From Morella rubra (Eukaryota; Streptophyta; Magnoliopsida; Fagales; Myricaceae): 64,000 nt of DNA. Of the stretch, positions 12,332 through 23,243 are shown piece after piece. The stretch lies in NCBI GenBank assembly GCA_003952965.2, contig CM025855.1, positions 32,235,391 through 32,299,390 on the forward strand. Reading direction: 5' to 3'. The position numbers and the translations under genes are program-made. The notes under the pieces were generated by a model. That model was not told the origin of the DNA. It saw nothing but the letters and a program-made list of their open reading frames with translations, and ran no database searches. Position 1 is the first letter of the stretch, and every line of letters begins with the position of its first letter.

Positions 12332-13875
12332 CTATTATATTTTGTTTCTATGTTGGTTAATTTTTTTAATTTTGTAAGTTCTAGTTATTTATGAAGATTT
12401 GAACATGTTTTTGTCATAAATTATTAGGAATAATGTTTAACTCACGAGTGGCTCGGCTTGAGATAACTAAAGACTAATTTAATTTGATTTCATGGTAAGT
12501 TTTTATCTCTTTTTTATAATAATGCCCACTATATTGTTTATTAGTTTATTATCTCACGTGTAATTTTTTTTTCCTTTTACAGCTTTCATGGGAGATGGAC
12601 AATTCACAACCGGACAGTGGACACATTAATGGATATTTTAATGACATGTATTATTAATTATACTTTTAGTTTGTTGATTATTTTGTTGTTTGTTATGGCT
12701 TGTAATAGAGTAGTGTAGTTAGTAATTATTAATTAGTTTTACTTGTAATTCTATTTGATATTTTTATTTTAGACTTCCTTTATATTGTAATGTCTATTTG
12801 TTTTGTTGATTTTAAATGTATGATTTATTATCTTAAAAAAACTAGGATTTAGAACTCTTTAATTAGAGCTTAGTATTTTCTTCAAATCAAATGTAACAAC
12901 TTTTACAAAATTTGGTTGAAATGTAGCCAAATATTTCATGTAAAAATAGGCCAAAAAATTGATGTAAAGAAACCCAAAAAATGGTCCCAAAAAGTCCAAA
13001 ATAAAACCCCAAAAAAGGCCTAAAAAAGTAAAAATGCTAAGAGGCCCAAAAAAAAAGGCCCAAAATGTCATGGCCCAAACCGCCCAAACAATCCGGACCG
13101 GTGAAACCGGGGACCGGGGACCGGTCTATTAGAATGACCAGTCCGGTCCGGTCCGGTATGTGCACTTTAGGGTATTACCGGTTGGCCGGCCGGAACCGGA
13201 CGGCCATTGGACAGCCCTAATTATGAGGACCCAAAGAATACCAAAAAGAATAAGTACCGGTTTGCCCATATTTCTTAGGAAAAAATAAATCATGCTCCAA
13301 ATGTATCCATAAATTCTAGAAGTAACACCAGGAGCATACCGCTTTACAAGTAAATAAAGTTGAGGATATGAACCATTATTTGCCAATCAGTCAAAACAAG
13401 CATTGACCAACTCTAAACAATCTGTTTGTTTCCATCTAAAGGTTGAAATTGGGGTTAAATCAATTTAGACGTCAAGCCTGGTCATTTCTGATATTCTATA
13501 TTATAGGATGTAGGACCTTTATTATTACAACACAGATCACTCATCCTCCCATGATAAAATGTCTTTTAGCTAGTCTGGCTGTTACAAAGCACAATATATT
13601 TAGTAAGAACAACACATACAGTTGTCTCTGCCGACAATATCAACAACCACGCTTCCAGATCAGGCATTTTGGTTTTGGTTAGAACTTATTCATTTACAAA
13701 GGAAATTATATGGAAGATCTCTATATGAAAAGACTATTAGTAATCTGTAATTTTATGGAAGTACCATACGGTCTGGTAGACAGATGATCTTCCTAAATCT
13801 TACGTACTACGTCTATGGCAAAAAATCCACCGGTTAAATGCAAAAATGTACTAGAACTCTAAATGTAAAGAGAAA

Positions 13876-13898
13876 AAGGGGGGGGGGGGGGGGGGGGG
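13876..13898. repeat. G homopolymer, about 22 bases
   Basis: This long G run lies in cyclin C intron 3 just downstream of exon 3 in the direction of transcription. On the transcribed (minus) strand product it would be a C run. Its length is uncertain. Confidence 0.7.
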
Positions 13899-14723
13899 GA
13901 AGCAGTGCTGTTTTTAAATTGAAAAAAAAGAAGAAGATAAATTGTGGAACCATTGGTAATAATTTAAGTACATTACGAGAATCAGTTCAAACCTTTGCCT
14001 CAGTTTTAAGTGTTGAGCCAATTTCCATACATCTGAAACACAAGAAAAAAAAAATAGAAATTGTAAAAATGACATGGATATGGATAGCAAACTCATTAGC
14101 AGTACCACAGTAGCTTGAAGGAGTTGGTGGAAAAAAAGGAAAAAAGCAAGATGAAGATTCCGAAGTACCATATATCCAAGAAACGAAAACCATATGCAAG
14201 TAGGGCATTACATTGTAAATCTAACAATTCAAGCATGAGCCATCAACATGTGCATGCAATTAAAAAGACAAAAAAAAAAAAGAAGAAGAAGAAGAAAAAC
14301 CCAGATTGGCGACTTCCATTTAAAGCTGTAAACTTAAGAAAAGGAGAAAAATGAAAGAAAACAACCAAAAAGCACTGAAAGAAGCTGAACCCCTATGCAA
14401 TTCATCAAAACAAAAAACAAAAAATTCGCTTGAACTCCAACAACAAAGTGAGACGGGGGGTGATCATACAGTTCGCCATATGCATCTTTATGAGCTTGAA
14501 GTCCTCAAAAGTGATGACCTTATCTTTGTCAACTGGGTGCACCACATCCACCTCTTCCTGGTCCAAAAGCTGTTTGCTTGAAAAACATAAAACATACCCA
14601 AATTCAAGAAAAAGAAAAAATGAAACACCAAAAGCAAAAACATAGACACACAGAGCGAGTAGAATGAAAAGAGGTTGTCTTGGAGACGTACTTGTGAGAG
14701 GATGTCCAGAAATTGGCAGCCAT

Positions 14724-15445
14724 TTTTCGTATCAGATATGAGAGAGATTTCCGTATGTCCTTTTTATTGAAATGTCAAAATTGCTTCGATAGTTCAAAGA
14801 CTCAGTTTTTCACGCTCGATCTAAGAGAATACTGTTCTGAAGCAACTCAGGAAGCCGGGGACCCGGAAAGCTCCGTTTCGGCTTCCGTTTCCGTTTATTT
14901 ACTGATCCAGATAGATTCGGGCCGATCTATGGACCTTTGGAAGAAAAGCCTTCAGACTTGGCATATATATATACACACACACAACTACAAAAACAAAAAC
15001 AAAAAAGCTAAAAATTCTACTATGCTTATAGAAAAAAATAACTAAAAAAATTAATATGCTCTTTTTTTTTTTTTCTTTCGATTAATTTTTCTGGAAATTA
15101 TACACATACGGTTCACTCTCTAATGGTTTATATTAATTAAGGTGGACACAACCCCTAGGCTGTTAGTCTTTTCTTTTTTTTTTCCTCTAAACCCTATTAG
15201 TTATTAGAGAGTATTACAGATGAGAAAGTTCCATTTATATTTACCAAATATATTTCGCTGCTCAAATTATTTATACAAATATATCTATAAATTGGGAAAA
15301 TGTTTTTATTCATTATATCCAATGAGCAGACAATTCAAGACTTTATTTCTCCTGCACATACATATAAGGAATTAATTCCTTTATATCCCAGTAATATTAA
15401 TTGATAAACAGAACAGCCAATATTTGAACTTATATAGCCTTAATT
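14724..15445. other. Cyclin C upstream region, AT-rich
   Basis: This contains the presumed promoter and 5' leader of the cyclin C fragment (minus strand), a short (AT)(AC) microsatellite near 14965-14985, and poly-T tracts near 15065 and 15175. No other gene was seen. A trace near 15003 (gctaaaaattctact) recurs at 37,591 in unit B and marks the right end of the duplicated block. Confidence 0.5.
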
Positions 15446-15986
15446 GGGTTTCTAGTATTTTCATTTAACCCATTTCATCTCTAGATTTTGACCTCTTTTA
15501 ACAAATCGTTTTTGTTTTTCAAATTGACGATAGAGGTCTCTCTGAGTTTATAATTTTTTTCAAATAAGTCTCGTGTAACTTTCATTCTCAAAGTAAATGG
15601 TTCACGTGTTAGCTCCAATCATAAGTTGACACATGTAACTCAAAACTAAAATTATGTGACTTGAAATTTTTTTTTTATGATTTTTATACTATTTTTTTTT
15701 TTTTAAAATAATTAAAATAATTAAAGTTAATTAATTTTTTATTTAGCTGACGTAGTATATATTGTTGTGTGACTTGTCATTTTTAATTTAGCTAGCAGTT
15801 TATTTAGTTTTGGAGACAAGTTTCAACTTATGATTGGAACTTAGATGTGAATCTTAACTTTTTAGATAGAAATTTAACAAAAGGAATAAAAATTGCAAAC
15901 TCAATGACCTCTATGATCAATTTGAAAACCCAAGAACTACATATTAAAATGAGTCAAAATCTTGGAATCAAATAGGTACCTAACCC
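15446..15986. mobile_element. Foldback MITE with long imperfect inverted repeats, about 540 bp
   Basis: The left half (for example tcaaattgacgatagaggtc near 15518 and ctccaatcataagttgacac near 15613) is repeated in reverse complement in the right half (gacctctatgatcaatttga near 15906 and aacttatgattggaacttag near 15825). The arms are about 200 bases each around an AT-rich centre. Ends are GGGTT/AACCC. No target duplication was resolved and no coding sequence exists. The type (MULE-like or other) is not certain. Confidence 0.7.
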
Positions 15987-16089
15987 TTTCTTAAAAGAAG
16001 TTATAATTTGATGTAATAAAGGGCTAGTGAAAATAATATTATATTTAAACATTTTATTTTAGCAAAATAGTGGAGAAATAAATAGGTAA

Positions 16090-17160
16090 TGTTGTAAAAC
16101 TAAGGAGAAGATATCAATACGATCTTCAAAGTGTAGCAGAAGAAAATAAAACAAGAAAGAGAAGATGAACAGTTCTTCATCCTTAGTTTTACAACACGTT
16201 ATCAACACGAAACTCTACCGATTGTGAAGGAAGCCTTGTGTTTTTCTTCATTGGCATGTGAAGCTATTTGTTATTGAGTTATCAACAAAAGTTGTGGTTT
16301 TTTCTTATTCATTAGCAAAAGCTATATATGTGAGACTTTCAACTCTGGGTAAGTTTTTCAATATCTACTTTGTTAAAGACAAAGTTGAATCCTACAAATC
16401 TTGAATCTTGCAAATTCTATCAATGAAGGAAATGATGCATCCATGTAAGATCACATAAAAAATGAATGATTTTTCTTAACGATCATCTCGTGAGGGATTA
16501 AAATTTAAGTACCTTACTGTCCAAGATTCTCTTACTCTGTGGAATAATTTAAAGGAGAGATTTGAGCACTAGAAGTGCATATTCTCCCAAAGAGCTATTT
16601 ACAAGTATATGCACCTGAAGTTGTATGTACAATGATCCTTACTTGAAATATGCTCCTGAAGCATTAATATCAAGAGCACCACTTCAAATATGGTTGAACA
16701 AATAATGAACTTTTGATGAAAATCATCAATCTCGACCAACTAACTCTATGTCATTCTCTGAAGCGAATGAAACTTCATTTGAAAAGAAGCGTGGCCGTGG
16801 ACATGAAAAGAATCAAAACAAAGGGGACGTACTTTTTCAAATAGTCAAAAACCGTACCACCAGAAGTGAAACGAAGAGAAACAAAAAAAGGGCAAAAATT
16901 TGCAAAATAAACCTGTGAAGAATTATGAAGAAAATTGCTTTTCAATTTGGTATGAAGGCGCACTGGTCAAGTATATGTTGTATGCCCAGATATGTGGTAG
17001 GCCAATATGAATACTCTATAAAGAATAAAGAAAAAGGAATCAAAATAAATTGGATTCATGAAAATAATTTTGATTGCCTTGATTAATTCCCTAAATGGAT
17101 TTATGTTATCAATCTTGATGTTTCTAATTTATTTAAATATTCTAACATAAAATTTGATCA
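16090..17160 (+). mobile_element. Decayed Ty1-copia remnant: short LTR and gag
   Basis: A 107-base block at 16090-16196 begins TGTTGTAAAACTAAGG and ends with its exact reverse complement CCTTAGTTTTACAACA, fitting an LTR (or a hairpin). It is followed by CGTTATCAACACGA, a primer-site-like sequence common in plant copia elements. Downstream, broken frames carry gag signatures: VQDSLTLWNNLKERFEH near 16520, MHLKL near 16610, and the zinc-knuckle neighbourhood FGMKAHWSSICCMPRYVV near 16940, in which the knuckle cysteines are largely lost. No protease, integrase or reverse transcriptase follows; the element is a 5' remnant. Confidence 0.65.
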
Positions 17161-17469
17161 TTTTGATAGGTGATGGAAATGTTTACCCCAATCAAAATGA
17201 TTTCTTTATTTTATTTTTACAACAGGTATCTGTATTAATAGTGAACTATTACTCCTCTTTGATCCTTCAATTTACAATCCAAAAGTAGTGAAAAAGGTGG
17301 ATTATTCTTTATGAATATGTATACTTTTTTTCTTCAAATCTGGAAACTGAAAACTTTTCAAGCAATGAGTTCAATAGCTCATTTTAGTTTTTATTCAATT
17401 TACCGAAAAAACAAGGAAAGCGATTTTAAAAACTTACGACTCGAGTACAATAATCACAAAACATGTTCA
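17161..17469. other. Intergenic DNA, no gene recognised
   Basis: This AT-rich DNA lies between the copia gag remnant and the unit C block. It may be residual retrotransposon sequence, but no motif is readable. Confidence 0.45.
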
Positions 17470-17854
17470 CAAACTCCCAATACGACACCAAAACTTTATT
17501 CATTAGAAACAAATGCATAGGTAGATAGGCTCCGGTCTGGTCTAATATGGGACTCTTTTCTTAATGTGACCTTTTCTCTCATCTCTTTGTTGGACTGATT
17601 TCACAAACATCGAACTCCTCTATTTATAATTACATCAGTCTTGTTCTTGTGCATTCAATTTAATGCAAAATTATGCTCCACGGCTATAGGACGGCTATAG
17701 AACGGTTATGTGAAAGAAAAATGTATTGCAACAATATATAACACACGTTGAACCAAAAAAATTTGATCCACATGAAGAGTTTCATCTTTTGTCATAACAA
17801 GAGTACAAAAGCAAGACTTTTCAAAGGGAAAGCCGCATACACAACAATAAGATT
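17470..17854. repeat. Unit C (left part): third partial copy of the duplicated upstream block
   Basis: Sequence from gacaccaaaactttattcat through gtattgcaacaatat aligns with 30,720-30,960 in unit B, with more divergence than A versus B. It is cut at 17855 by the copia insertion and resumes at 25,341. Confidence 0.7.
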
Positions 17855-17859
17855 GATGA

Positions 17860-18270
17860 TGTTGGATAAACATGGCTCATATTTTTAGGATATCTAAGTA
17901 TTTGAGTTCTGTTAGATATCCAAGTATTTGAGTTCTATTAGGATATCCAAGTATTTGAGTTCTATTTGGATATCCAAGTATTTGAGTTCTATTTGGATAT
18001 CTAAGTATTTGAGTTTTATTAGGATATCCAAGTATTTGAGTTCTAATTAGATATCCAAGTATTTGAGTTCTAATAGGTTTAGGGATGCAGAGTTTGGGGT
18101 TTCTTATAAATAGTCTATAATGTAACCTAAGAATTACAACAGATAGTAAAATCTTTGGCTGCTCTCTCCTATGGACGTAGGCATATTGTCGAACCACGTT
18201 AAACCTTTGTCTCAATTCTCTCTCTTCAATTTTCATATATTGTTTATCATTGGTGTGCACGATAACAACA
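17860..18270 (+). repeat. Copia 5' LTR with seven 27-bp repeats
   Basis: This 411-bp LTR contains seven head-to-tail units of about 27 bp (ggatatccaagtatttgagt and similar) between 17887 and 18075. The 3' LTR has four such units and is 348 bp, so the repeat number changed after insertion or was mixed at reverse transcription. A TATA-like ttataaatag (18102-18111) is a likely LTR promoter element. Confidence 0.9.
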
Positions 18271-19567
18271 ATTGGTATCATAGCGCCAAGTTCAGTAATG
18301 GCGGTAAGTACTTCGATTGCTAAATTTGATGTGATGAAGTTCGACGGAATTGGAAATTTCGGATTGTGGTAGCGAAGGGTAAAAGATCTGTTGATGCAAC
18401 AAGGGATCATGAAGGCTTTATACAGGAAGAAGCCAGATGATATGAAGGAGACAGAGTGGAAGGAGCTTGAGGCCAAAGCCGTGGCTACTATCTGGCTTTC
18501 TTTGGCGGATGATGTGATGTATCACATCATGGACGAAAAATCTCCGGCGGCAGTTGGTTGAAATTGGAAAGCCAATACATGTCAAAGTCGTTGATGAACA
18601 AGACTCTATCTTAAGCAACGGTTGTTTGGTCTTAAGATGGTGGAGGGCTCAAATCGGAGCCAACACATCAACGTGTTTAATCAGATTGTTAGCGATTTGA
18701 AAAGGGTTTATGTGAAGTTTGACGATGAAGACAAGGCGTTGATGCTGTTGAATTCTCTGCCAGCTTCTACAACCTATGAGAATTTGGTTATGACTCTAAC
18801 ATGGGAGAAGGATTCCCTGGAGTTGGAGGATGTCACAAGGGCGTTGTTAGCGTTTCATCATAGGAAGAAAGCCAATGATGAGAGTTCACAGAGGGAAGAG
18901 CTAATTGTAAAGGGTAACCAGGAGTGTAGAAGAAGCAAAACCAAAGGTGGTTCAAATAGCAAGAATTTCGGTCGAAGTCCAAGGAGTTGGAAAGATATCA
19001 ATTGTTTTAAGTGCTATAATAAAGGGCACATAAAATGGAATTGTCCAAATAAGAAAAAGATTCAGGACGACGAGAATGAAGGTTCCTCAAAATCTGCAAA
19101 TGTAATGAAGGAAGACTCAGAAGACATGGATGGTGACATGATTTCTATTTTATCTATTATAGAGTATCGCATTGATTTTTGGATTATGGACTCAACATGT
19201 TCATTTCACGTAACGCCCAACCGAGGTTGGTTTGACACCTACAGGTCAGTTAATTCTATTGTGACAATGGGTAATGGTGCATCATTGGCTATATTAAAAT
19301 GTTTGACACATATGGGATGTGGAGGACTCAAAATTAAAATGTTTGACTGCAACAATGTATAAAAAGAGTCACCAATGTTGTAAATGTCATTGTATTTTAG
19401 AGGGGTTCTCATTAGGTATGAAAGTTGTACAAGTTTGAATCAAGTTGACTTTGTGATTAGTTGAATATAGAAAAGTTTCACATTTACAAGCTAGTCAATT
19501 AGTATGGGAGTTGCTTTTGTGGAGTCGTCTCTAGTCTGATAGCTTTGTAGTTTCAGGGATGAAAGCT

Positions 19568-21310
19568 GTTGAAGGGCGTGAAGATATGCAAGCTTGATTT
19601 TTGCAAGTTTTGTGCTCTAGGGAAGCAAAATCGGGTCAATTCAAGACAGCTACACATAAGACAAAGGGTGTACTTGATTACATTCATTTATATCTTTGGG
19701 GACCAGTGAAGGTAGTATCACGAGGAGGACATGTGTATTTTGTCACATTCATTGATGATTTTTCTAGGAAGGTCTGGGTGTACTTCATGTGGCACAAGTC
19801 AGAGACATTTGCCAAGTTCAAGTTGTGGAAAGCTGAAGTGAAAAATTAGACCGAGAGAAAGATCAAGTGTTTAAGGACAGATAATGGTACTGAGTACAAA
19901 GATGCAAAGTTCATAGAGTTTTGTGAGTAGCATGGGATAAAGAGACACTTTACAGTACGCAAGACACCACAACAAAATGTGCGCGGAAAGGATGAACAGG
20001 TCTATTGCAGAGAGAGCGCGGTGTCTCAAGTTGAATGCTTGCAAAGAACTTCTGGGCAAATACAGTGAGTATGACATGTTTCTTGATTAACAGGTTATTA
20101 AGGGCAGCATTAGGTTGTAGGTTGCAGAGAAGGTGTGGACATTTAATAAGGTAGATTACTCTGGGTTGAGAGTTTTTGATTGTCCAGCCTAAGTGCACAT
20201 TCTTAGTAAAGAGAGATCAAAGCTTGACCCAAAGTCTAGACAGTGTATTTATTTTAGGTATGAGAAAAGAGTTAAGGGTTACAAGCTTTGGGATCCAAAG
20301 GCAAACAAGGTGGTGATCAGTAGGGACGTGGTATTTGATGAAAATTTCATGTTGAAAAGTACTCAGGATAAAGAGAAACAGGTATTAGAAAGCAATAGCA
20401 GTGATAAACAGGTTGAGTCATATGGATGAGCGCGGTATGTTAGAACTTCACAAGAAAAATTTGTTGAAGGGCGTGAAGATATGCAAGCTTGATTTTTGCA
20501 AGTTTTGTGCTCTAGGGAAGCAAAATCGGGTCAATTCAAGACAGCTACACATAAGACAAAGGGTGTACTTGATTACATTCATTTATATCTTTGAGGACCA
20601 GTGAAGGTAGTATCACGAGGAGGACATGTGTATTTTGTCACATTCATTGATGATTTTTCTAGGAAGGTCTGGGTGTACTTCATGTGGCACAAGTCAGAGA
20701 CATTTGCCAAGTTCAAGTTGTGGAAAGCTGAAGTGAAAAATTAGACCGAGAGAAAGATCAAGTGTTTAAGGACAGATAATGGTACTGAGTACAAAGATGC
20801 AAAGTTCATAGAGTTTTGTGAGTAGCATGGGATAAAGAGACACTTTACAGTACGCAAGACACCACAACAAAATGCTGCGACGGAAAGGATGAACAGGTCT
20901 ATTGCAGAGAGAGCGCGGTGTCTCAGGTTGAATGCTTGCAAAGAACTTCTGGGCAAATACAGTGAGTATGACATGTTTCTTGATTAACAGGTTATTAAGG
21001 GCAGCATTAGGTTGTACAGTTGCAGAGAAGGTGTGGACATTTAATAAGGTAGATTACTCTGGGTTGAGAGTTTTTGATTGTCCAGCCTAGGTGCACATTC
21101 TTAGTAAAGAGAGATCAAAGCTTGACCCAAAGTCTAGACAGTGTATTTATTTTAGGTATGAGAAAAGAGTTAAGGGTTACAAGCATTGGGATCCAAAAGC
21201 AAACAAGGTGGTGATCAGTAGGGACGTGGTATTTGATAAAAATTTCATGTTGAAAAGTACTCAGGATAAAGAGAAACAGGTATTAGAAAGCAGTAGCAGT
21301 GATAAACAGG
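19568..21310 (+). repeat. Tandem duplication of the copia integrase region, period about 895 bp
   Basis: The segment gttgaagggcgtgaagatat... ending ...agcagtgataaacagg occurs at 19568-20411 and 20463-21310, with only scattered differences. The second copy is preceded by the natural pre-integrase motif (LSHMDERGMLELHKKNLL at 20409-20465), while the first is preceded by unrelated DNA, so the duplicated unit comprised pre-integrase plus integrase. Shared stop codons (for example after EVKN) show the stops predate the duplication. Confidence 0.9.
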
Positions 21311-22072
21311 TGGTACAGGTGGTTAGAGACTTCTGTGCAGAAGAACATTGTTCAGGTTACAGAGGCTACTACTTTAGAACCTGAAGAGCATCATAATATA
21401 GCCATAGACAGATCCAGACGCATTATCAAGCCACCAGTCCGGTATGGTTATAAAGATATGATTTCATATGTTCTTGTCATTAGTAGTAAAGATCTTACAA
21501 CTTTTCAGGAGGCAATCAGTAGCCAAGTGAAAAGTAGATGGATGGGTACTATGGTTGAGGAGATGGAGTTATTGCATAAGAATTAGACGTGGGACTTGGT
21601 AGAACTTCCTGAGGGGAAGAAAGTGATAGGGTGTAAGTGGGTATTTAAGAAGAAAGAAGCAGTATCAGAAAAAGAGAGGGAAAGGTTCAAGGCTTGCTTG
21701 GTAGCAAAGGGTTACTCACAAAGGAAAGGGGTTGATTATGATGAAATTTTCTCCCTGATTGTCAGACACACTTCTATCAGGGCAATGTTGGCATTTGTAG
21801 CTCACTATGACATGACTTTAGAGCAAATGGATGTGAAAACAGCTTTTTTACATGGTGATTTAGAAGAGTAGATTTACATGAAGCAGCCCGAGGGTTTAGT
21901 CAACCTGGACATGAGAACTTGGTCTGTGTATTGAAGAAGTCACTTTATGGATTGAAGTAATCTCTGAGGTAGTGGTATAAGTTATTTGACTCCTACATGA
22001 TCAGAATTGGCTACTAGAGATATGAGTATGATTATTGTATATATGTTAAGAGCCTTGATGACGGTTCATTAA

Positions 22073-22254
22073 GGGGGTGTTTGTTTGCCAAAATTTTGGG
22101 GAATATTCCCGAAATTTTGAGAATCTTTACTTTATTGAGATTTATTGGGGTTTGTGAAAGGTGAAGTGTGTATATGTAAAAGTTAAAAATTTTGGAGTGT
22201 GTTTGTTTTGTTGGAAATTTTGTTGCCCCAAAATATTGGAAAACAAACACCCCC
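22073..22254. mobile_element. Harbinger/Tourist-type MITE inside the copia reverse transcriptase, 182 bp
   Basis: The termini GGGGGTGTTTGTTTGCCA and the complement of TGGAAAACAAACACCCCC form inverted repeats, flanked by the 3-bp duplication TAA (22070-22072 and 22255-22257), the rule for PIF/Harbinger elements. It splits the copia reverse transcriptase just before the YVDD motif. There is no coding sequence. Confidence 0.88.
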
Positions 22255-23243
22255 TAATTTTTCTATTACTGTATGTGGATGATATGCTTATTGTGGCTAA
22301 GAGTATAAAGGAAGTCAACAAATTGAAGTCCTTGTTGAGTAAAGAATTTGACATGAAGGATTTGGGCGCAGCCAAGAAGATTCTTGGGATGGAGATTCGT
22401 AGGGACAGGGATGCCAGAAGATTATGGTTATCTCAGGCCGGCTATGTGGAAAAGGTGTTGGAAAGGTTCAGCATAGGAAATGCAAAACCGGTTAGTACAC
22501 CTTTGACAAGTCACTTTTGTTTGTCTACATCACAATGCCCGAAGACAGTTCAAGAAACTGAAGACATGTCAAAGGTTTCATATGCCAGTGCAATGGGTTT
22601 CTAATGTATGTCATGGTATGTACCAGGCTAGATTTGGCTCATGCAGTCAGTATGGTGAGTAAGTATATGGCAAATCCAGGGAGACAGCATTAAGATGCAG
22701 TCAAGTGGATTTTCAGATATTTGAGAAGTACTACAGATTATGGCATTATGTTTAGAAGACAGCAAAGTGATCTATTAGTTGTGGGATATGTAGCTGCAGA
22801 TTATGCTAGTGACTTGGATGGTGGGAGATCGAAAACAGGTTATATGTTTACTCTTGCAGAAGGGCCCATTTGTTGGAAGTCCATGATTCAATCCGTTGTT
22901 GCAATGTCCACAATTAAGGTAGAGCACATGGCAGTCATTGAGGCTGCTAAGGAAGCTTTGTGGCTTATAGGGCTAGTCAAGGAGCTGAACATTCAGCAAG
23001 ATGGAGTTCAATTGCATTGTGATAGTTAGATTTATTTGGCGAAGAACCAAGTGTATCATGCAAGAACCAAGCATATTGATATGAGGTTTAACAAGATCAG
23101 AGAGTTGGTTGCTTCTGGTGAATTGTTGTTGGAGAAAGTTCATATCTCTGAGAATGCAGCAGACATGTTAACTAAGTCAGTTATCACAGAGAAGTTCAAG
23201 CATTGCTTGGACTTAATAAATATCTCCAGGTGGTAGAGAGAGG

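Larger units (their letters stand above)
8887..13219 (+). mobile_element. Complete hAT-superfamily DNA transposon, 4333 bp
   Basis: The ends are TAGGGCTGGCCAAG and, in reverse complement, TAGGGCTGTCCAATGG. They are bounded by a perfect 8-bp target duplication ATTATGAG at 8879-8886 and 13220-13227. Eight-base duplications and TAGGGCTG-like ends are hallmarks of hAT elements. Subterminal regions are packed with ccggt/accgg motifs on both sides (8900-9065 and 13090-13205), the usual place for transposase-binding repeats. The interior carries a BED-finger transposase (10035-12331). The element lies in intron 3 of the cyclin C fragment, in the opposite orientation to it. Confidence 0.95.
8717..14723 (-). 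pseudogene. CYCC: Cyclin C, 5' fragment (exons 1-4 only), split by a hAT element
   Basis: Four minus-strand exons join in frame with GT-AG introns: 14692-14723 (MAANFWTSSH), 14470-14576 (KQLLDQEEVDVVHP... ending HMAN), 13993-14032 (VWKLAQHLKLRQ) and 8717-8761 (VVATAVTYMRRVYT). Together they give about 74 residues of the N-terminus of plant cyclin C, which partners CDK8 in the kinase module of Mediator in the nucleus. Plant cyclin C is roughly 250 residues, so most of the cyclin box and everything after it is missing. I see no exon 5 or later before the LINE fragment at 8060. Every junction and frame seen is intact, so truncation rather than point decay removed function. Intron 3 is stretched to 5.2 kb by the hAT transposon at 8887-13219. 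A short chimeric transcript is possible. Confidence 0.85.
672..15030. repeat. Segmental duplication, unit A (P450 / LINE fragment / cyclin C block)
   Basis: The order of sequence blocks here repeats, at high identity, between about 30,915 and 37,615 (unit B). Shared blocks are the upstream region near 672-780 (versus 30,915), the region near 2060-2450 (versus 31,570), the P450 gene, the P450 exon stub at 6789 (versus 35,991), the minus-strand LINE fragment, the DNA near 8260-8400 (versus 37,240), and two short traces at 14,105-14,175 and about 15,003 (versus 37,370-37,445 and 37,588). Unit A is longer because of a 469-bp MITE, a 190-bp MITE and a 4.3-kb hAT element, and because unit B has lost the DNA holding the cyclin C exons. 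A third, partial copy of the 5' part lies at 17,470-17,854 plus 25,341-25,597. Confidence 0.85.
18298..23238 (+). pseudogene. Copia gag-pol polyprotein, broken
   Basis: From ATG 18298 (AVSTSIAKFDVMKFDG) the reading gives a UBN2-type gag, a CCHC zinc knuckle CFKCYNKGHIKWNC near 19010, and a protease active site changed from the usual DSGC to DSTC in WIMDSTCSFHVT. Integrase-core text follows, [19 protein letters not shown], present twice. The reverse transcriptase shows KKVIGCKWVFKKK, QMDVKTAFLHGDLEE and the catalytic YVDDMLI. The RNase H region runs from ADYASDLDGGRSKTGY to the terminal LINISRW. In-frame stops occur early (LW*RRVK near 18370) and repeatedly afterwards, so it makes no functional polyprotein. 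Intact family members are about 1,300-1,400 residues. Confidence 0.92.

Noticed and set aside
12859..13071. Hydrophobic minus-strand frame of 70 residues
   Set aside because: It is the translation of ggcccaaaaa-type repeats near the hAT right end, not a gene.
16090..16196. Hairpin as a miRNA precursor
   Set aside because: The 16-bp inverted ends fit LTR termini followed by a primer-site-like sequence and gag remnants.
17878..18080. Regular repeats that might suggest a CRISPR array
   Set aside because: The units are contiguous 27-bp tandem repeats without spacers, inside a plant LTR.
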